This document shows positions 1 to 7,644 of a stretch of DNA of 49,618 bases, piece after piece. The stretch is taken from NCBI GenBank assembly GCA_009777825.1, contig WRLA01000015.1, forward strand, positions 1 through 49,618, in the 5' to 3' direction. Origin of the DNA: Bacteroidales bacterium (GTDB lineage Bacteria; Bacteroidota; Bacteroidia; Bacteroidales; WRLA01). The translations under genes and the position numbers were made by a program. How positions within the stretch are numbered: the first letter of the stretch is position 1; every line of letters begins with the position of its first letter. The notes beneath the pieces are model-generated. The model searched no databases. It had not been told where the DNA came from and saw only the letters and a list, made by a program, of their open reading frames with translations.

Positions 1-57
1 CTATTTTCACAAGGCGATAGCGAAAAAGATTTTCAACAACTTTTGATAGAATTTTAG
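1..57 (+). CDS. C-terminal end of an unidentified protein (partial)
   Basis: Frame 1 is open from the first base to a TAG at 55-57 and encodes 18 residues ending in LLIEF. The other two forward frames stop within the same stretch. The composition (acidic, Ser/Gln/Leu-rich) looks like a normal protein tail, but it is too short to assign to a family. The gene would converge on sufE. The 130 bases after it show nothing recognisable. Confidence 0.35.
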   Translation, partial: LFSQGDSEKDFQQLLIEF

Positions 58-190
58 AAAAAATACAACTGATTATCAATAAATTACGAAAACACAAAGG
101 CTTCTTTATTTAAAAGATTGGACAGGTATGTTTGTATAAAGATAGAAATCCAAAATAAGGACAAACGCCTGCACTTCTTATACTGTAACC

Positions 191-610
191 TCATTTTTTC
201 ATTTTAAACGCCATCGCGTAGAGTTGTATCTGTTTGATCATCGCCACCATGCCGTTGCTACGTGTTGGGGAGAGATGTTCTTTGAGTCCGATGCGGTCGA
301 AGACGGAGAGGTCGGCGGTGAGGATGTCGTCGGGTGTTAATCCGTTGAACGATCTGATTATCAGTGATGTTATCCCTTTGGTGATGATGGCGTCGCTGTC
401 GGCGGTGTAGAACACGGCTCCGTCGCGGAAGTCGGCGTAAAGCCAGACGCGCGACTGGCATCCTTCGATGAGATATTGCGGCTGTTTGTATTTTTCGTCA
501 ATGAGGGGGAGGGACTGTCCTAACTCGATGAGGTAGTTGTATTTGTCCGTCCAGTCGTCGAACTTGCTGAATTCGGCTTCGATTTTGTGGGTTTGTTCTT
601 TAAAATTCAT
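191..610 (-). CDS. sufE: SufE-family cysteine desulfuration protein
   Basis: A 139-aa protein of the usual SufE length. SufE accepts a persulfide sulfur from the cysteine desulfurase SufS and passes it to the Fe-S scaffold in the cytoplasm. The family signature is visible: the acceptor cysteine lies at residue 51 in the context IEGCQSRVW, preceded by a helix resembling the family's N-terminus (FDDWTDKYNYLIELG), and the C-terminus is helical (MVAMIKQIQLYA). No sufS or sufBCD is adjacent, so the gene stands apart from a suf operon here. The start codon is the first ATG after a promoter-like box at 648-655. Function rests on family resemblance and is secure. Confidence 0.93.
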   Translation of the reverse strand: MNFKEQTHKIEAEFSKFDDWTDKYNYLIELGQSLPLIDEKYKQPQYLIEGCQSRVWLYADFRDGAVFYTADSDAIITKGITSLIIRSFNGLTPDDILTADLSVFDRIGLKEHLSPTRSNGMVAMIKQIQLYAMAFKMKK

Positions 611-647
611 ACTCTAAATATACATGACCATATAAATTTAACGGGTG

Positions 648-655
648 CAAAAGTA
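648..655 (-). promoter_or_regulatory. Bacteroidota -7 box for sufE
   Basis: Read on the minus strand this is TACTTTTG, a match to the TAnnTTTG element of the Bacteroidota housekeeping sigma factor. It lies about 38 bases upstream of the sufE start codon. Confidence 0.55.
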
Positions 656-703
656 ATAATTATTTTTTAAATAACCGAAAATGGTGATTGAAAATTTATT
701 TTT

Positions 704-1870
704 TCACAGTGCTTTTGCAAGTTGTTGCAAAGCAGTAGCGATGATGGAGCGCGGAGCAGCGACGTTGAGGCGCATGAAGCCGTTGCCTTCTGAGCCGAAG
801 ATATGTCCGGAGTTGAGCGCCAAGCCTGCTTTTTTAATCATGAAATGGTCTAACTTTTTGGACGACAGGTTGAGTCGCCGACAATCCAACCACATCATAT
901 AGGTTCCTTCCGGCTTTTCGGTGGTGATGACGGGGATGTGTTCTTTGAGAAAGGCGATGACGAAGTCGCAGTTGCCGCCGACATAGTCGAGCAGTTGCCG
1001 AAGCCATTCGTCGCCGTGCGTGTAGGCGGCTTCTAAGGCGACGTCGCCGAAGATGTTGCCGTGTCCGAGGTGCATCTTGTTGACATACTGTTTGAAAGCA
1101 TCCAGCAAACGTTTGTTTTCGGAATGGACAACGGAGGTGAAGACGCCCGCCAAGTTGAACGTCTTGCTGGGCGCTAAAAAGGTCAGTGTCTGCTGCGATA
1201 TTTCGGGGGAGATGGAGGCGATGTGGATGTACTTGTGCGGTTTTAGAATGAGGTCGGAGTGGATTTCGTCCGCAAGCAGAATGACATCGTATTTCACGCA
1301 CAACTCGCCGATGCGTTTTAACTCATCGCAACGCCAAACGCGCCCTACCGGATTGTGCGGACTACACAAAATGTACATCTTCACGCCGTCCGACAGTTTC
1401 TTCTCAAAGTCATCGAAGTCGAGAGTGTATCTCCCGGCTGTCTCTTTCAGCGGATTGTTGACGAGCTGTCGTTTGTGGTCGTTGACGGCAAAGATGAACG
1501 GATGGTAAACCGGTTGGTTGATCATGATTTTATCGCCCTTGTCGGTCAGCGCCTTGACGGCAAAGTTGATGGCGGGGACGATCCCCGGCGAGAAGGTCAT
1601 ATCCGCCAACTCGATCTTCCACTGCGCCCTGCGCCATACCCACTGTTGTAACGCCTGATAAAACGATTCGGGATGGAAGTGATAGCCAAGTATTTCATGA
1701 TCAAGACGTTTCCGGAGCGCTTCGATGATGAAGTCGGGCGTGCGAAAATCCATGTCGGCGACCCATAACGGGATGACGTCGTCCGTGTCGAAGAAGTCGG
1801 CGAGGGCGTCCCACTTGAGGCAATTGGTGTTGCGGCGGGGGATGATGTCGTTGAAATTATAGCGTTTCAT
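704..1870 (-). CDS. MalY/PatB-type PLP-dependent C-S lyase / aminotransferase
   Basis: A 388-aa fold-type I PLP enzyme of the MalY/PatB group, which includes cystathionine beta-lyases and aminotransferases. The start resembles the family (MKRYNF..IIPRRNTNCLKWD), followed by IPLWVADMDF. The substrate/cofactor motifs CSPHNPVGRVW, LADEIHSDLI and the PLP-lysine motif APSKTFNLAG are all present in order. The frame is open a further 65 codons upstream, but those residues are basic and atypical. The ATG at 1870 sits just downstream of the promoter box at 1889-1896, so it is chosen. The likely substrate is cystathionine or a related S-conjugate; sequence alone does not separate lyase from aminotransferase. 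It is divergent from the EamA exporter. Confidence 0.9.
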   Translation of the reverse strand: MKRYNFNDIIPRRNTNCLKWDALADFFDTDDVIPLWVADMDFRTPDFIIEALRKRLDHEILGYHFHPESFYQALQQWVWRRAQWKIELADMTFSPGIVPAINFAVKALTDKGDKIMINQPVYHPFIFAVNDHKRQLVNNPLKETAGRYTLDFDDFEKKLSDGVKMYILCSPHNPVGRVWRCDELKRIGELCVKYDVILLADEIHSDLILKPHKYIHIASISPEISQQTLTFLAPSKTFNLAGVFTSVVHSENKRLLDAFKQYVNKMHLGHGNIFGDVALEAAYTHGDEWLRQLLDYVGGNCDFVIAFLKEHIPVITTEKPEGTYMMWLDCRRLNLSSKKLDHFMIKKAGLALNSGHIFGSEGNGFMRLNVAAPRSIIATALQQLAKAL

Positions 1871-1888
1871 CTTTAAAAAAAAACGGCG

Positions 1889-1896
1889 CAAAGATA
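1889..1896 (-). promoter_or_regulatory. -7 box for the MalY/PatB gene
   Basis: Minus-strand TATCTTTG, a perfect TAnnTTTG match 18 bases before the chosen ATG at 1870. It excludes the upstream in-frame starts and so decides the start codon. Confidence 0.7.
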
Positions 1897-1928
1897 CTAC
1901 TTTTAGATGAACTTTCAATAATTTCATG

Positions 1929-1936
1929 TACATTTG
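1929..1936 (+). promoter_or_regulatory. -7 box for the EamA transporter
   Basis: Plus-strand TACATTTG matches TAnnTTTG, 38 bases before the ATG at 1975. With the minus-strand box at 1889-1896 it forms a compact divergent promoter region of about 100 bases. Confidence 0.65.
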
Positions 1937-1974
1937 CGCCCTCAAAAACTTCAAAGAAGATAAAGAAGATAAAT

Positions 1975-2883
1975 ATGCGAACCTCTCAAAAATCCGGAAT
2001 ATGGTTAGTTTACGCCGCCGCTTTGTGCGCGATGCTGTTTTGGGGCTGTTCGTATGTATGGTCAACCATTGTGTTTGAATATTGGAATCCTGTCATTGTC
2101 ATCTTTTTTCGGTCGTTATTTTCGTCGGCGCTTCTGTTTTTGATGTTACGACTGCTGGGAAAATCTGCCAAAATTGAGAAAAAAGATCGCAAGCGCATCT
2201 TTATCTTGGCGATGTTCAATCCGGCGTTGTATTTTCTTTTTGAGAGTTTCGGATTGTTACACTCGTCGCCTACTATCAGCGCCGGCATCGTGGCGCTGAT
2301 TCCCGTTTTCATCAGCATCATGGCGTTTTTCGTTTTGAATGAGCGTTTGTGGGGGTGGAACATTGCCGGCATCGTTCTGTCGTTCAGCGGGGTATGGATG
2401 ATGTTGATTAACAAGGAGATGGCGTTTGAGGCAAAGTGGTACGGCATTGTGTTTTTGTTTTTGGCGGTGGCGTCGGCGGTGTGTTACTCTGCGTTCATTC
2501 GCAGGTTGAGTTTAAAATACAATCCGTTTGTCATTGTGGCGTGGCAGAATCTTATCGGGGCGCTGTTGTTTTTGCCGTTCTTTCTGCTATTCGGAGTGAA
2601 ACAGTTAGCGACGACGCCCATCACCACGGAGTTGGTAGCATCTTTTCTGCTGCTACTCATTTTTGCCAGCGCCTTGGCGTTTCCGTTCCATACGTTCGTT
2701 ATCAGCAGGATAGGCGTCAGTCGCGCCTCCATTTTTTCCAATCTCATTCCGGTAATTACGGCTATCGTCTCTTTTTTCATGCTGAAAGAGCCGTTTTCCG
2801 TTTATAAAATAACGGGGATTCTTGTGGTTGTCGGCGGCGTCTTTTTATCACAAATCGGTCGAATAAAACTCAATAACAGATAG
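1975..2883 (+). CDS. EamA-family (drug/metabolite) inner-membrane transporter
   Basis: A 302-aa protein with about ten hydrophobic helices in two related halves, the 5+5 layout of the DMT/EamA superfamily. The first half begins with a helix containing FWGCSYVWS and the second starts near residue 155 (YGIVFLFLAVASAVCYSAF). The end of the second half shows the conserved NLIPVITAIVSFFMLKEPF pattern seen at the matching place in family members (compare IPVFISIMAFFVLNERL in the first half). Such proteins usually export or exchange small metabolites or amino acids. The substrate cannot be read from the sequence. The divergent C-S lyase could hint at sulfur amino acids, but that is inference. Confidence 0.9.
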   Translation: MRTSQKSGIWLVYAAALCAMLFWGCSYVWSTIVFEYWNPVIVIFFRSLFSSALLFLMLRLLGKSAKIEKKDRKRIFILAMFNPALYFLFESFGLLHSSPTISAGIVALIPVFISIMAFFVLNERLWGWNIAGIVLSFSGVWMMLINKEMAFEAKWYGIVFLFLAVASAVCYSAFIRRLSLKYNPFVIVAWQNLIGALLFLPFFLLFGVKQLATTPITTELVASFLLLLIFASALAFPFHTFVISRIGVSRASIFSNLIPVITAIVSFFMLKEPFSVYKITGILVVVGGVFLSQIGRIKLNNR

Positions 2884-2902
2884 AAAGGAGATATTACAAC
2901 AG

Positions 2903-3535
2903 ATGAAAATGATGAAATATTACGTAGTATGGTCAGGTCATCATCCGGGCGTTTACGAGACGTGGATGGAGTGCAAACATCAGATTGACGGTTTCAACGG
3001 TGCTGTGTATAAGTCGTTCCCGACAAAAGAGTTAGCAGAGACAGCCTTTCGGGAAAATCCGAAGAAGTATCTGGGGAAAGACCCGCGTCCGGCGGCGATG
3101 ACCGAATTGCAGAAAGCGGTTATCGGTTTACCCGTCATGGAGAGCATCGCCGTTGACGCCGCCTGTTCCGGCAATCCGGGCGACTTGGAATTTCGGTGCG
3201 TGCATGTGAAATCGGGCAAGATACTCTTTCGGCGCGGCGTCTATCCCGACGGCACTGTCAACATCGGAGAGTTCCTCGCTTTGGTGTTAGGACTGATGTA
3301 TTTGAGCAAAAACAACCTGACCATGCCCATCTATACCGACTCGAAAACCGCCATCTCGTGGGTACGCAACAAAAAAGCAAAGACAAAACTCGACCGCACC
3401 CCACAAAACGAAGAACTCTTTTTGATGATGGAAAAAGCCGAAAACTGGCTGAAAACAAATACGTTACACAACAAAATACTAAAGTGGGAAACAGCCTGCT
3501 GGGGAGAAATTCCCGCTGACTACAGCAGAAAGTAA
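2903..3535 (+). CDS. Ribonuclease H with viroplasmin-type N-terminal domain
   Basis: A 210-aa protein. Residues about 5-50 form the small viroplasmin/hybrid-binding domain (YYVVWSGHHPGVYETW, FNGAVYKSF) found at the N-terminus of many RNases H, where it binds RNA-DNA hybrids. The RNase H domain follows with its acidic residues visible: VDAACSGNPG, NIGEFLALVLGL and IYTDSKTAISWV. It probably removes RNA from RNA-DNA hybrids in the cytoplasm. It starts 19 bases after the EamA gene with a possible ribosome-binding purine run (AAAGGAG) in the gap, so the two may be co-transcribed. An alternative ATG lies 9 bases downstream. Confidence 0.9.
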   Translation: MKMMKYYVVWSGHHPGVYETWMECKHQIDGFNGAVYKSFPTKELAETAFRENPKKYLGKDPRPAAMTELQKAVIGLPVMESIAVDAACSGNPGDLEFRCVHVKSGKILFRRGVYPDGTVNIGEFLALVLGLMYLSKNNLTMPIYTDSKTAISWVRNKKAKTKLDRTPQNEELFLMMEKAENWLKTNTLHNKILKWETACWGEIPADYSRK

Positions 3536-3537
3536 CG

Positions 3538-4078
3538 AAAAAAATCGTTAGAAAGCCATACCCATGCTATTCATAGGCATTTGCCGACTTATTCAATCGG
3601 ATTGCTGTTTGAAATTTCCTACGTTTCAGAGCAGTTCGGAACATTACCTAAATTATTTCAAACAAGTAAATCCACATTTCCGCAAACATTCACTACTATT
3701 CGCGTAATAATTGTTGGATTTTGTTAGGTTCCAAAGGCATGAATACAGCAATTTGCTATATCAGTCTGTCTTTCCGTGTGCTTCTCAGCACGTTCTCTTC
3801 TTTATGTCATGATGTCTATTATATTGATTTTTATTTATAATTCTGGAGGAGATGCAATTTCAACGGGCATAATATTTTCTGCTAAATTTACGATTGATAC
3901 CATTCGGCGGGTTTTCAATTTTACAAGATGCGTAAAATTCCAACTTAATAAAATTCCTATTTGACTTACAGATGCCAATGCAACATAAACTTTAGTTTTC
4001 ATTATGCAACGGCAAATTTATGTTTACCGACTTTTCAGAACCTCAATGATGAGATTTCCGAATAATTTATCGGTCATT
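3538..4078. other. Gene-poor interval
   Basis: These 541 bases lie between two convergent genes and have no long reading frame. The only candidate is a 55-codon minus-strand frame at 3835-4002, listed separately. No strong hairpin terminator, tRNA or copy of the dispersed repeats was seen. The stretch is AT-rich and may contain decayed coding sequence. Confidence 0.5.
3835..4002 (-). CDS. Possible small protein, unknown
   Basis: A 55-codon frame beginning MKTKVYVALASVSQIGILL, with a mildly hydrophobic start and a basic centre (VKLKTRRMVS). A minus-strand TAAATTTG box at 4013-4020 lies only about 10 bases before the ATG, which would leave almost no leader. The family is not recognised. It may be a genuine small membrane or secreted protein, the remnant of a larger gene, or chance. 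Confidence 0.25.
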   Translation of the reverse strand: MKTKVYVALASVSQIGILLSWNFTHLVKLKTRRMVSIVNLAENIMPVEIASPPEL

Positions 4079-5863
4079 CTACCCTTCCGAAAACTCTTTC
4101 AACTTCTTTCGGTACTCGCTGAACAGGTTGGCGCGACTTACGAAACCGACGTATTTATCGCCATCCAGAACCACCATGTTATAGAGGTTGTTTTGGCGAA
4201 ATTTTTCGGCTACCTCTTCCACGTCGTCTTGGACGGAGATAATTTCGGAGGGGGTAACCATCAGGTTTTTCACTTTCGTGGTGTTGTACAGGTCTGTTTT
4301 AAACATCAGCGGTCGCACGTCGTCGAAGCGCACCATTCCGTAGAACAGGTTGTCGGCGGGGTCAACAACGGGGAAGATGTTGCGTTTTGAGCGGGAGATG
4401 ACGTCAACCAAGTCGCCCAGCGTTGCCTCGAAGTCAATGGCGCTGAAGTTGGTTTCGATCAGTTGGTTCATGTTGAGCATTCGCAGGGTATTTTCGTCTT
4501 TGTTGTGGGTGAAGAGGTCGCCTTTTTGCGCTAATTGGTAGGTATAGACCGAGTGTTTTTCGAAGATGCGGATGGTGATGAACGAGATGATGGAGGTGAT
4601 CATCAGCGGCATAAAGAGGGTATAGCCGCCGGTGAGTTCGGCGATGAGGAATATTCCGGTCAGCGGGGCGTGGATGACTCCCGCGATGCAACCGCACATG
4701 CCGACGAGCGCAAAAGTAACCGGAGAGATGTCGCCCAACTGATAATAATTCACCGTGAGTGCAAACAGAAGTCCCAGATGCGACCCGATAAAGAGCGTCG
4801 GAGCGAAGATGCCGCCCAAGCCGCCGGCGCCGAAAGTGAGGTTCGTCGCCACGCACTTTAAGACGACGCTGGCTAAGAGAAAGAGCAAAAGCAGTCCTGC
4901 CCCGTCGCCGTAGCGTGCAAAGAAACTGTTGTGGTACAGCGGCATAAAGTCGCCATGCAGACAGCGGTTGATGGCTTCAAACCCCTCCCCGTAGAACGAC
5001 GGAATGAAAAATATCAAAGCGCCCAGCGACAGCCCGCCAAAAAGCAGACTGTATCCCCACGACTTGAAATGCTTTTCAAAAAAGTTGTGAGAAACCCTGT
5101 ATATCCGCGTAAACAGCAAGCTGGTAAATCCTGCCACAACTCCCAGTAAGACGTAAAAATGGGTTTGGTTCAGTTGGAACGCCGCCACTTTTTCGATGGG
5201 ATAGATGACGTCCATACCCAAGAGCAGGTACGACACCAACGTCGCCGTTACGGTCGAAATCAGCAACGGCACGATGGACGCCGCCGTCAGGTCGAGCATC
5301 ATCACCTCGATGACGAAGACGATGGCGGCGATGGGCGACTTGAAGATAGCAGCCATCGCGCCGGCGCTGGCGCACACCAACAGCAACGCCGTCTGCCGGT
5401 AGTTCAACTTCAACGCCTGCCCGATGTTGCTCCCGACGGCGGCGCCGGTGGCGATGGTAGGACCTTCCAATCCCGCCGAACCGCCAAAGCCCACCGTCAA
5501 CGCGCTTCCGATCATGGCAGAGACCATGCTGACAGGTTTTAAGATGGCGTTGTTGCGCGAAATGGCGTACAGCACTTTCGGGACGCCCTCGCCCAACTTC
5601 TCACGCAGCAGATAGCGGACAATGACGATGGTTAGCAAAATCCCAATGATGGGATAGACCAAAAACATGATGTTGTCAAAATCCCAAAAGGAAATCTTCG
5701 TCAACAAGCCCATGATGAAATGCACCAAATTCTTCAGAATGATAGCCGCCACTGCCGAAACAATACCCAGCAAAATGCTGATAACCACCATGAATGAGGT
5801 GTCGTTCATGTCTTTCGTCCGCCATTGGAGCAGGGTGTTAAGAAGTTTTTTTTGAAGTGTCAT
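4079..5863 (-). CDS. ClC-family chloride channel/transporter with two CBS domains
   Basis: A 594-aa membrane protein. The first ~430 residues are a ClC domain with its anion-path motifs: GFGGSAGLEGPT (the gating-glutamate loop), FVIEVM, and GAGGLGGIFAPTLFIG. Two CBS domains follow, the second containing VVLDGDKYVGFVSRANL; such pairs often bind adenine nucleotides and regulate transport. The family moves chloride across the inner membrane as channels or Cl-/H+ exchangers, and the glutamate in the gating loop is kept. The frame is open 47 codons further upstream through a repeat-rich leader. ATG 5863 is chosen because a promoter box lies at 5871-5878 and the ClC homology starts here. Confidence 0.93.
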   Translation of the reverse strand: MTLQKKLLNTLLQWRTKDMNDTSFMVVISILLGIVSAVAAIILKNLVHFIMGLLTKISFWDFDNIMFLVYPIIGILLTIVIVRYLLREKLGEGVPKVLYAISRNNAILKPVSMVSAMIGSALTVGFGGSAGLEGPTIATGAAVGSNIGQALKLNYRQTALLLVCASAGAMAAIFKSPIAAIVFVIEVMMLDLTAASIVPLLISTVTATLVSYLLLGMDVIYPIEKVAAFQLNQTHFYVLLGVVAGFTSLLFTRIYRVSHNFFEKHFKSWGYSLLFGGLSLGALIFFIPSFYGEGFEAINRCLHGDFMPLYHNSFFARYGDGAGLLLLFLLASVVLKCVATNLTFGAGGLGGIFAPTLFIGSHLGLLFALTVNYYQLGDISPVTFALVGMCGCIAGVIHAPLTGIFLIAELTGGYTLFMPLMITSIISFITIRIFEKHSVYTYQLAQKGDLFTHNKDENTLRMLNMNQLIETNFSAIDFEATLGDLVDVISRSKRNIFPVVDPADNLFYGMVRFDDVRPLMFKTDLYNTTKVKNLMVTPSEIISVQDDVEEVAEKFRQNNLYNMVVLDGDKYVGFVSRANLFSEYRKKLKEFSEG

Positions 5864-5870
5864 CGTGGCG

Positions 5871-5878
5871 CAAATGTA
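5871..5878 (-). promoter_or_regulatory. -7 box for the ClC gene
   Basis: Minus-strand TACATTTG matches TAnnTTTG. It lies 7 bases upstream of the ATG at 5863, so the transcript would be nearly leaderless. Confidence 0.5.
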
Positions 5879-5894
5879 CGAAAAATAAATGTAG

Positions 5895-5933
5895 GATTTG
5901 CGATGTGCGATGTGAGATGTGAGATGTAAGATG
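5895..5933. repeat. Short tandem run of GCGATGTG/GAGATGT units
   Basis: About five degenerate 7-8 bp units (GCGATGT, GAGATGT). The reverse-strand form (CGCACAT, CGCAAAT) recurs at 6130-6173, at 7003-7060 and in the leaders of the three FISUMP genes, so this is one dispersed family. Confidence 0.7.
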
Positions 5934-5941
5934 CTCGCGCC

Positions 5942-6055
5942 GATTTTTTTAAAACGCAAAGGTGCAAAGATTTTTCCGCAGAGAGCGCAATGAAAACTAA
6001 ACATGGGATTTTTGCGCCCTTGGCGTAAATCCTTTGCGCCTTTGCGTTAAAAATC
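5942..6055. repeat. Inverted-repeat element, ACGCAAAGG type
   Basis: The left end (GATTTTTTTAAAACGCAAAG) and the right end (CTTTGCGTTAAAAATC) are near-complementary over about 28 bases and enclose an unrelated core, like a small non-autonomous element of about 114 bp. The same design with ACCACAAAGG ends occurs at 26507-26623. Confidence 0.7.
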
Positions 6056-6064
6056 TTTATTTTT

Positions 6065-6120
6065 CTGGATTGCTTCCCGCCACGCTTCGCTCGCGGCTAA
6101 AGGCGGCTCGCAATGACGAG
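6065..6120. repeat. CTGGATTGC...GCAATGACG repeat
   Basis: Begins CTGGATTGCTTC and ends GCAATGACGAG. Related copies are at 7061-7096 (opposite orientation), 26632-26663 and 33465-33496 (opposite orientation). It lies 9 bases after the preceding inverted-repeat element, the same order and nearly the same spacing as at 26507-26663. Confidence 0.7.
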
Positions 6121-6129
6121 ATGCCTGTC

Positions 6130-6173
6130 ATGTCTCACGTCTCAAATCGCAAATCGCACATCGCACTACTCAC
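6130..6173. repeat. Tandem run of CGCACAT/CGCAAAT units overlapping a gene end
   Basis: Runs TCTCACGTCTCAAATCGC and on through further CGCAAAT and CGCACAT units. It overlaps the stop codon of the DUF4249 gene (stop at 6166-6168, minus strand), so the last codons of that gene are repeat-derived or the repeat starts at the gene end. Confidence 0.65.
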
Positions 6174-7026
6174 AAACAAAAGTATGATACCCCGCGCCGT
6201 ATCCGCACCAGACGCCTAAGGCGGCGCTTTCCGGTCGGATGTTGGAGAGCGTTTCCCGCGAACCCAACGTTTTCCAGTACCAGTAAGCATCCCTGTCCAT
6301 CATACACGACTTGATGGAGACGGTGTCGCCCAAGCGGAAGAAATTGTCTTCGGGGTCGTCGGCGCCGTAGTCAATTTCGATGCTGCGTCCGCGCCAAAGG
6401 ATAAATTCGAAGTCCATCCCGTTGAAGAAGCGGTCGTCCCAGAGCGACATGATGCCGGGTGTGTAGTAATAGTCTTTTCCGATGCGCTTGGTGTAATAGC
6501 GGTAATAGTTGGTTTCGTTGGGATTGTCGTGGATGATGGTGTGGATATAACCTAACGAATCCTCCTTCGGTTCCAGCGCAAACCATATCGTGTCGGCATA
6601 ATAGGGCGTTACGATGGAGGTCGTCGCCGTGTATTCGTTTCTTTCGTGGATGACGGTCAGATGATACGACTTGCCCACCTCGCCGATGATTTTCTTTCCC
6701 TTGAAACGCACGGGGGGCCACACCATCTTCCCTTGCAGGACTAACGGGTCTATTTCAAATTTCAAAGTGTCCGCCATGGTTCCGTCGCTGACAATCACAA
6801 CAACGTCATCGTCGCCTGTTAAACACACATCCATCAAATTTTCCAGATTAATCGGTCCGAAAAAAGGACGGTTTTTGGTTAACGTTACCCATGCGTAATC
6901 GCCGTTTTCGATATATCCTTCGATGACGATTTTTTTGTCGAAATCGCCGGTGTCCATAGTTATAGGCTTGGTGCAGGAGATGCAGAATGAGAGGAAAATC
7001 ACAGTGAGGCGTGCGATGTGAGACAT
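6166..7026 (-). CDS. DUF4249 family outer-membrane-associated lipoprotein
   Basis: About 286 aa from the chosen start. A short hydrophobic segment ending in a cysteine (VIFLSFCISC) looks like a lipoprotein signal. Then comes the DUF4249 body: a strand-rich start (KKIVIEGYIENGDYAWVTLTK), a central TATTSIVTPYYADTIWF segment, and an aromatic C-terminal region with DRDAYWYWKTLG. DUF4249 proteins are Bacteroidota cell-envelope proteins often coded beside TonB-dependent receptors; none is present here. The frame is open up to 7119, and the box at 7157-7164 would allow that earlier ATG. In that case the extra 31 residues would be encoded by dispersed repeats. The start is therefore uncertain; the family call is good. 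Confidence 0.75.
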   Translation of the reverse strand: MSHIARLTVIFLSFCISCTKPITMDTGDFDKKIVIEGYIENGDYAWVTLTKNRPFFGPINLENLMDVCLTGDDDVVVIVSDGTMADTLKFEIDPLVLQGKMVWPPVRFKGKKIIGEVGKSYHLTVIHERNEYTATTSIVTPYYADTIWFALEPKEDSLGYIHTIIHDNPNETNYYRYYTKRIGKDYYYTPGIMSLWDDRFFNGMDFEFILWRGRSIEIDYGADDPEDNFFRLGDTVSIKSCMMDRDAYWYWKTLGSRETLSNIRPESAALGVWCGYGAGYHTFVCE

Positions 7027-7060
7027 GAGGCGTGAGATGTGAGACGTGAAACGTGACATC
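7003..7060. repeat. Tandem run of GTGAGATGT-type units inside a gene 5' region
   Basis: Degenerate units GTGCGATGTGAGAC, GTGAGATGTGAGAC, GTGAAACGTGAC. They overlap the signal-peptide-encoding part of the DUF4249 gene and belong to the same family as 5895-5933 and 6130-6173. Confidence 0.65.
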
Positions 7061-7096
7061 CCGTCATTGCGAGGAGGAACGACGAAACAATCCAGA
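7061..7096. repeat. CCGTCATTGCGAGGAGGAAC repeat copy
   Basis: Begins CCGTCATTGCGAGG and ends CAATCCAGAG, a member of the CGTCATTGCGAG...CAATCCAG family. It directly follows the preceding tandem run and lies between the promoter and the likely start of the DUF4249 gene. Confidence 0.75.
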
Positions 7097-7156
7097 GTTA
7101 AATTAAAGCCTGTCTCCATATTCTAACGGTTTTTATTATCATAAATATTGAGCGTG

Positions 7157-7164
7157 CAAAGATA
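7157..7164 (-). promoter_or_regulatory. -7 box for the DUF4249 gene
   Basis: Minus-strand TATCTTTG matches TAnnTTTG. It lies 37 bases upstream of the most distal in-frame ATG (7119). Confidence 0.6.
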
Positions 7165-7174
7165 GTAATTTTTA

Positions 7175-7275
7175 TCATTGCTTCTCCGCTAAATACCGCC
7201 AAAAGCGTCGTGGCATATTTTGCCGGTGGAGTTGCGGGGTGATGCGTTCTTTGATGGTCATGGAGTTGAAACAGG
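7175..7275 (-). pseudogene. Duplicated 3' fragment of the TIGR03915 gene
   Basis: Read on the minus strand this encodes MTIKERITPQLHRQNMPRR and then FWRYLAEKQ-stop, nearly identical to the last 28 residues of the intact TIGR03915 protein at 10214-10978. The DNA similarity covers roughly 90-100 bases and ends at the stop codon. No upstream part of that gene is present. The fragment overlaps the 3' end of the DUF805 gene in another frame and provides its stop codon. Confidence 0.8.
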
Positions 7276-7638
7276 GTTTATCCCCCATTTATTTTCACCC
7301 GCTTGACTCTCTTTACATGCCCAAACAAATAGTATGATTGCACCAACAAAAGGAATAAATCCAAGCAGATAGTTCCATCCGCTTTTCCCGATGTCGTGCA
7401 AACGTCTCACGCCAACTGCCGAAGATGGCAGAATCATTACCAAGAAATAAATCAGGTAAATCCACCCATATCCGAATGATTGCCCATAAAAACTAAAGGT
7501 CGTTCCCAACGTTCTATCCAAAATCATTGCGACTACCATAAAAATCATGGTGAACAAGACAAACATCCAATACTCTTTTCTCCTTGCTCTTCCGCTAAAA
7601 TCAGCGTACTGTTTTAAAACTTTAAAATACCATTTCAT
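7258..7638 (-). CDS. DUF805 family inner-membrane protein
   Basis: A 126-aa protein with the DUF805 hallmarks: a start like FKVLKQYADFSGRARRKEYW, about four membrane helices, and the signature AVGVRRLHDIGKSGWNYLLGFIPFVGAII. The family is a common small inner-membrane protein of unknown role. The last residues (NPVSTP) and the stop lie inside the TIGR03915 gene fragment at 7175-7275, so the natural tail may have been replaced. It starts 6 bases after the stop of the thioredoxin-like gene and probably belongs to the same transcript. Confidence 0.88.
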   Translation of the reverse strand: MKWYFKVLKQYADFSGRARRKEYWMFVLFTMIFMVVAMILDRTLGTTFSFYGQSFGYGWIYLIYFLVMILPSSAVGVRRLHDIGKSGWNYLLGFIPFVGAIILFVWACKESQAGENKWGINPVSTP

Positions 7639-7644
7639 AAGATT

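Noticed and set aside
704..2065. A 453-codon reading of the MalY/PatB gene starting at 2065
   Set aside because: The extra 65 residues are basic and atypical, lie upstream of the promoter box at 1889-1896, and overlap the divergent EamA gene.
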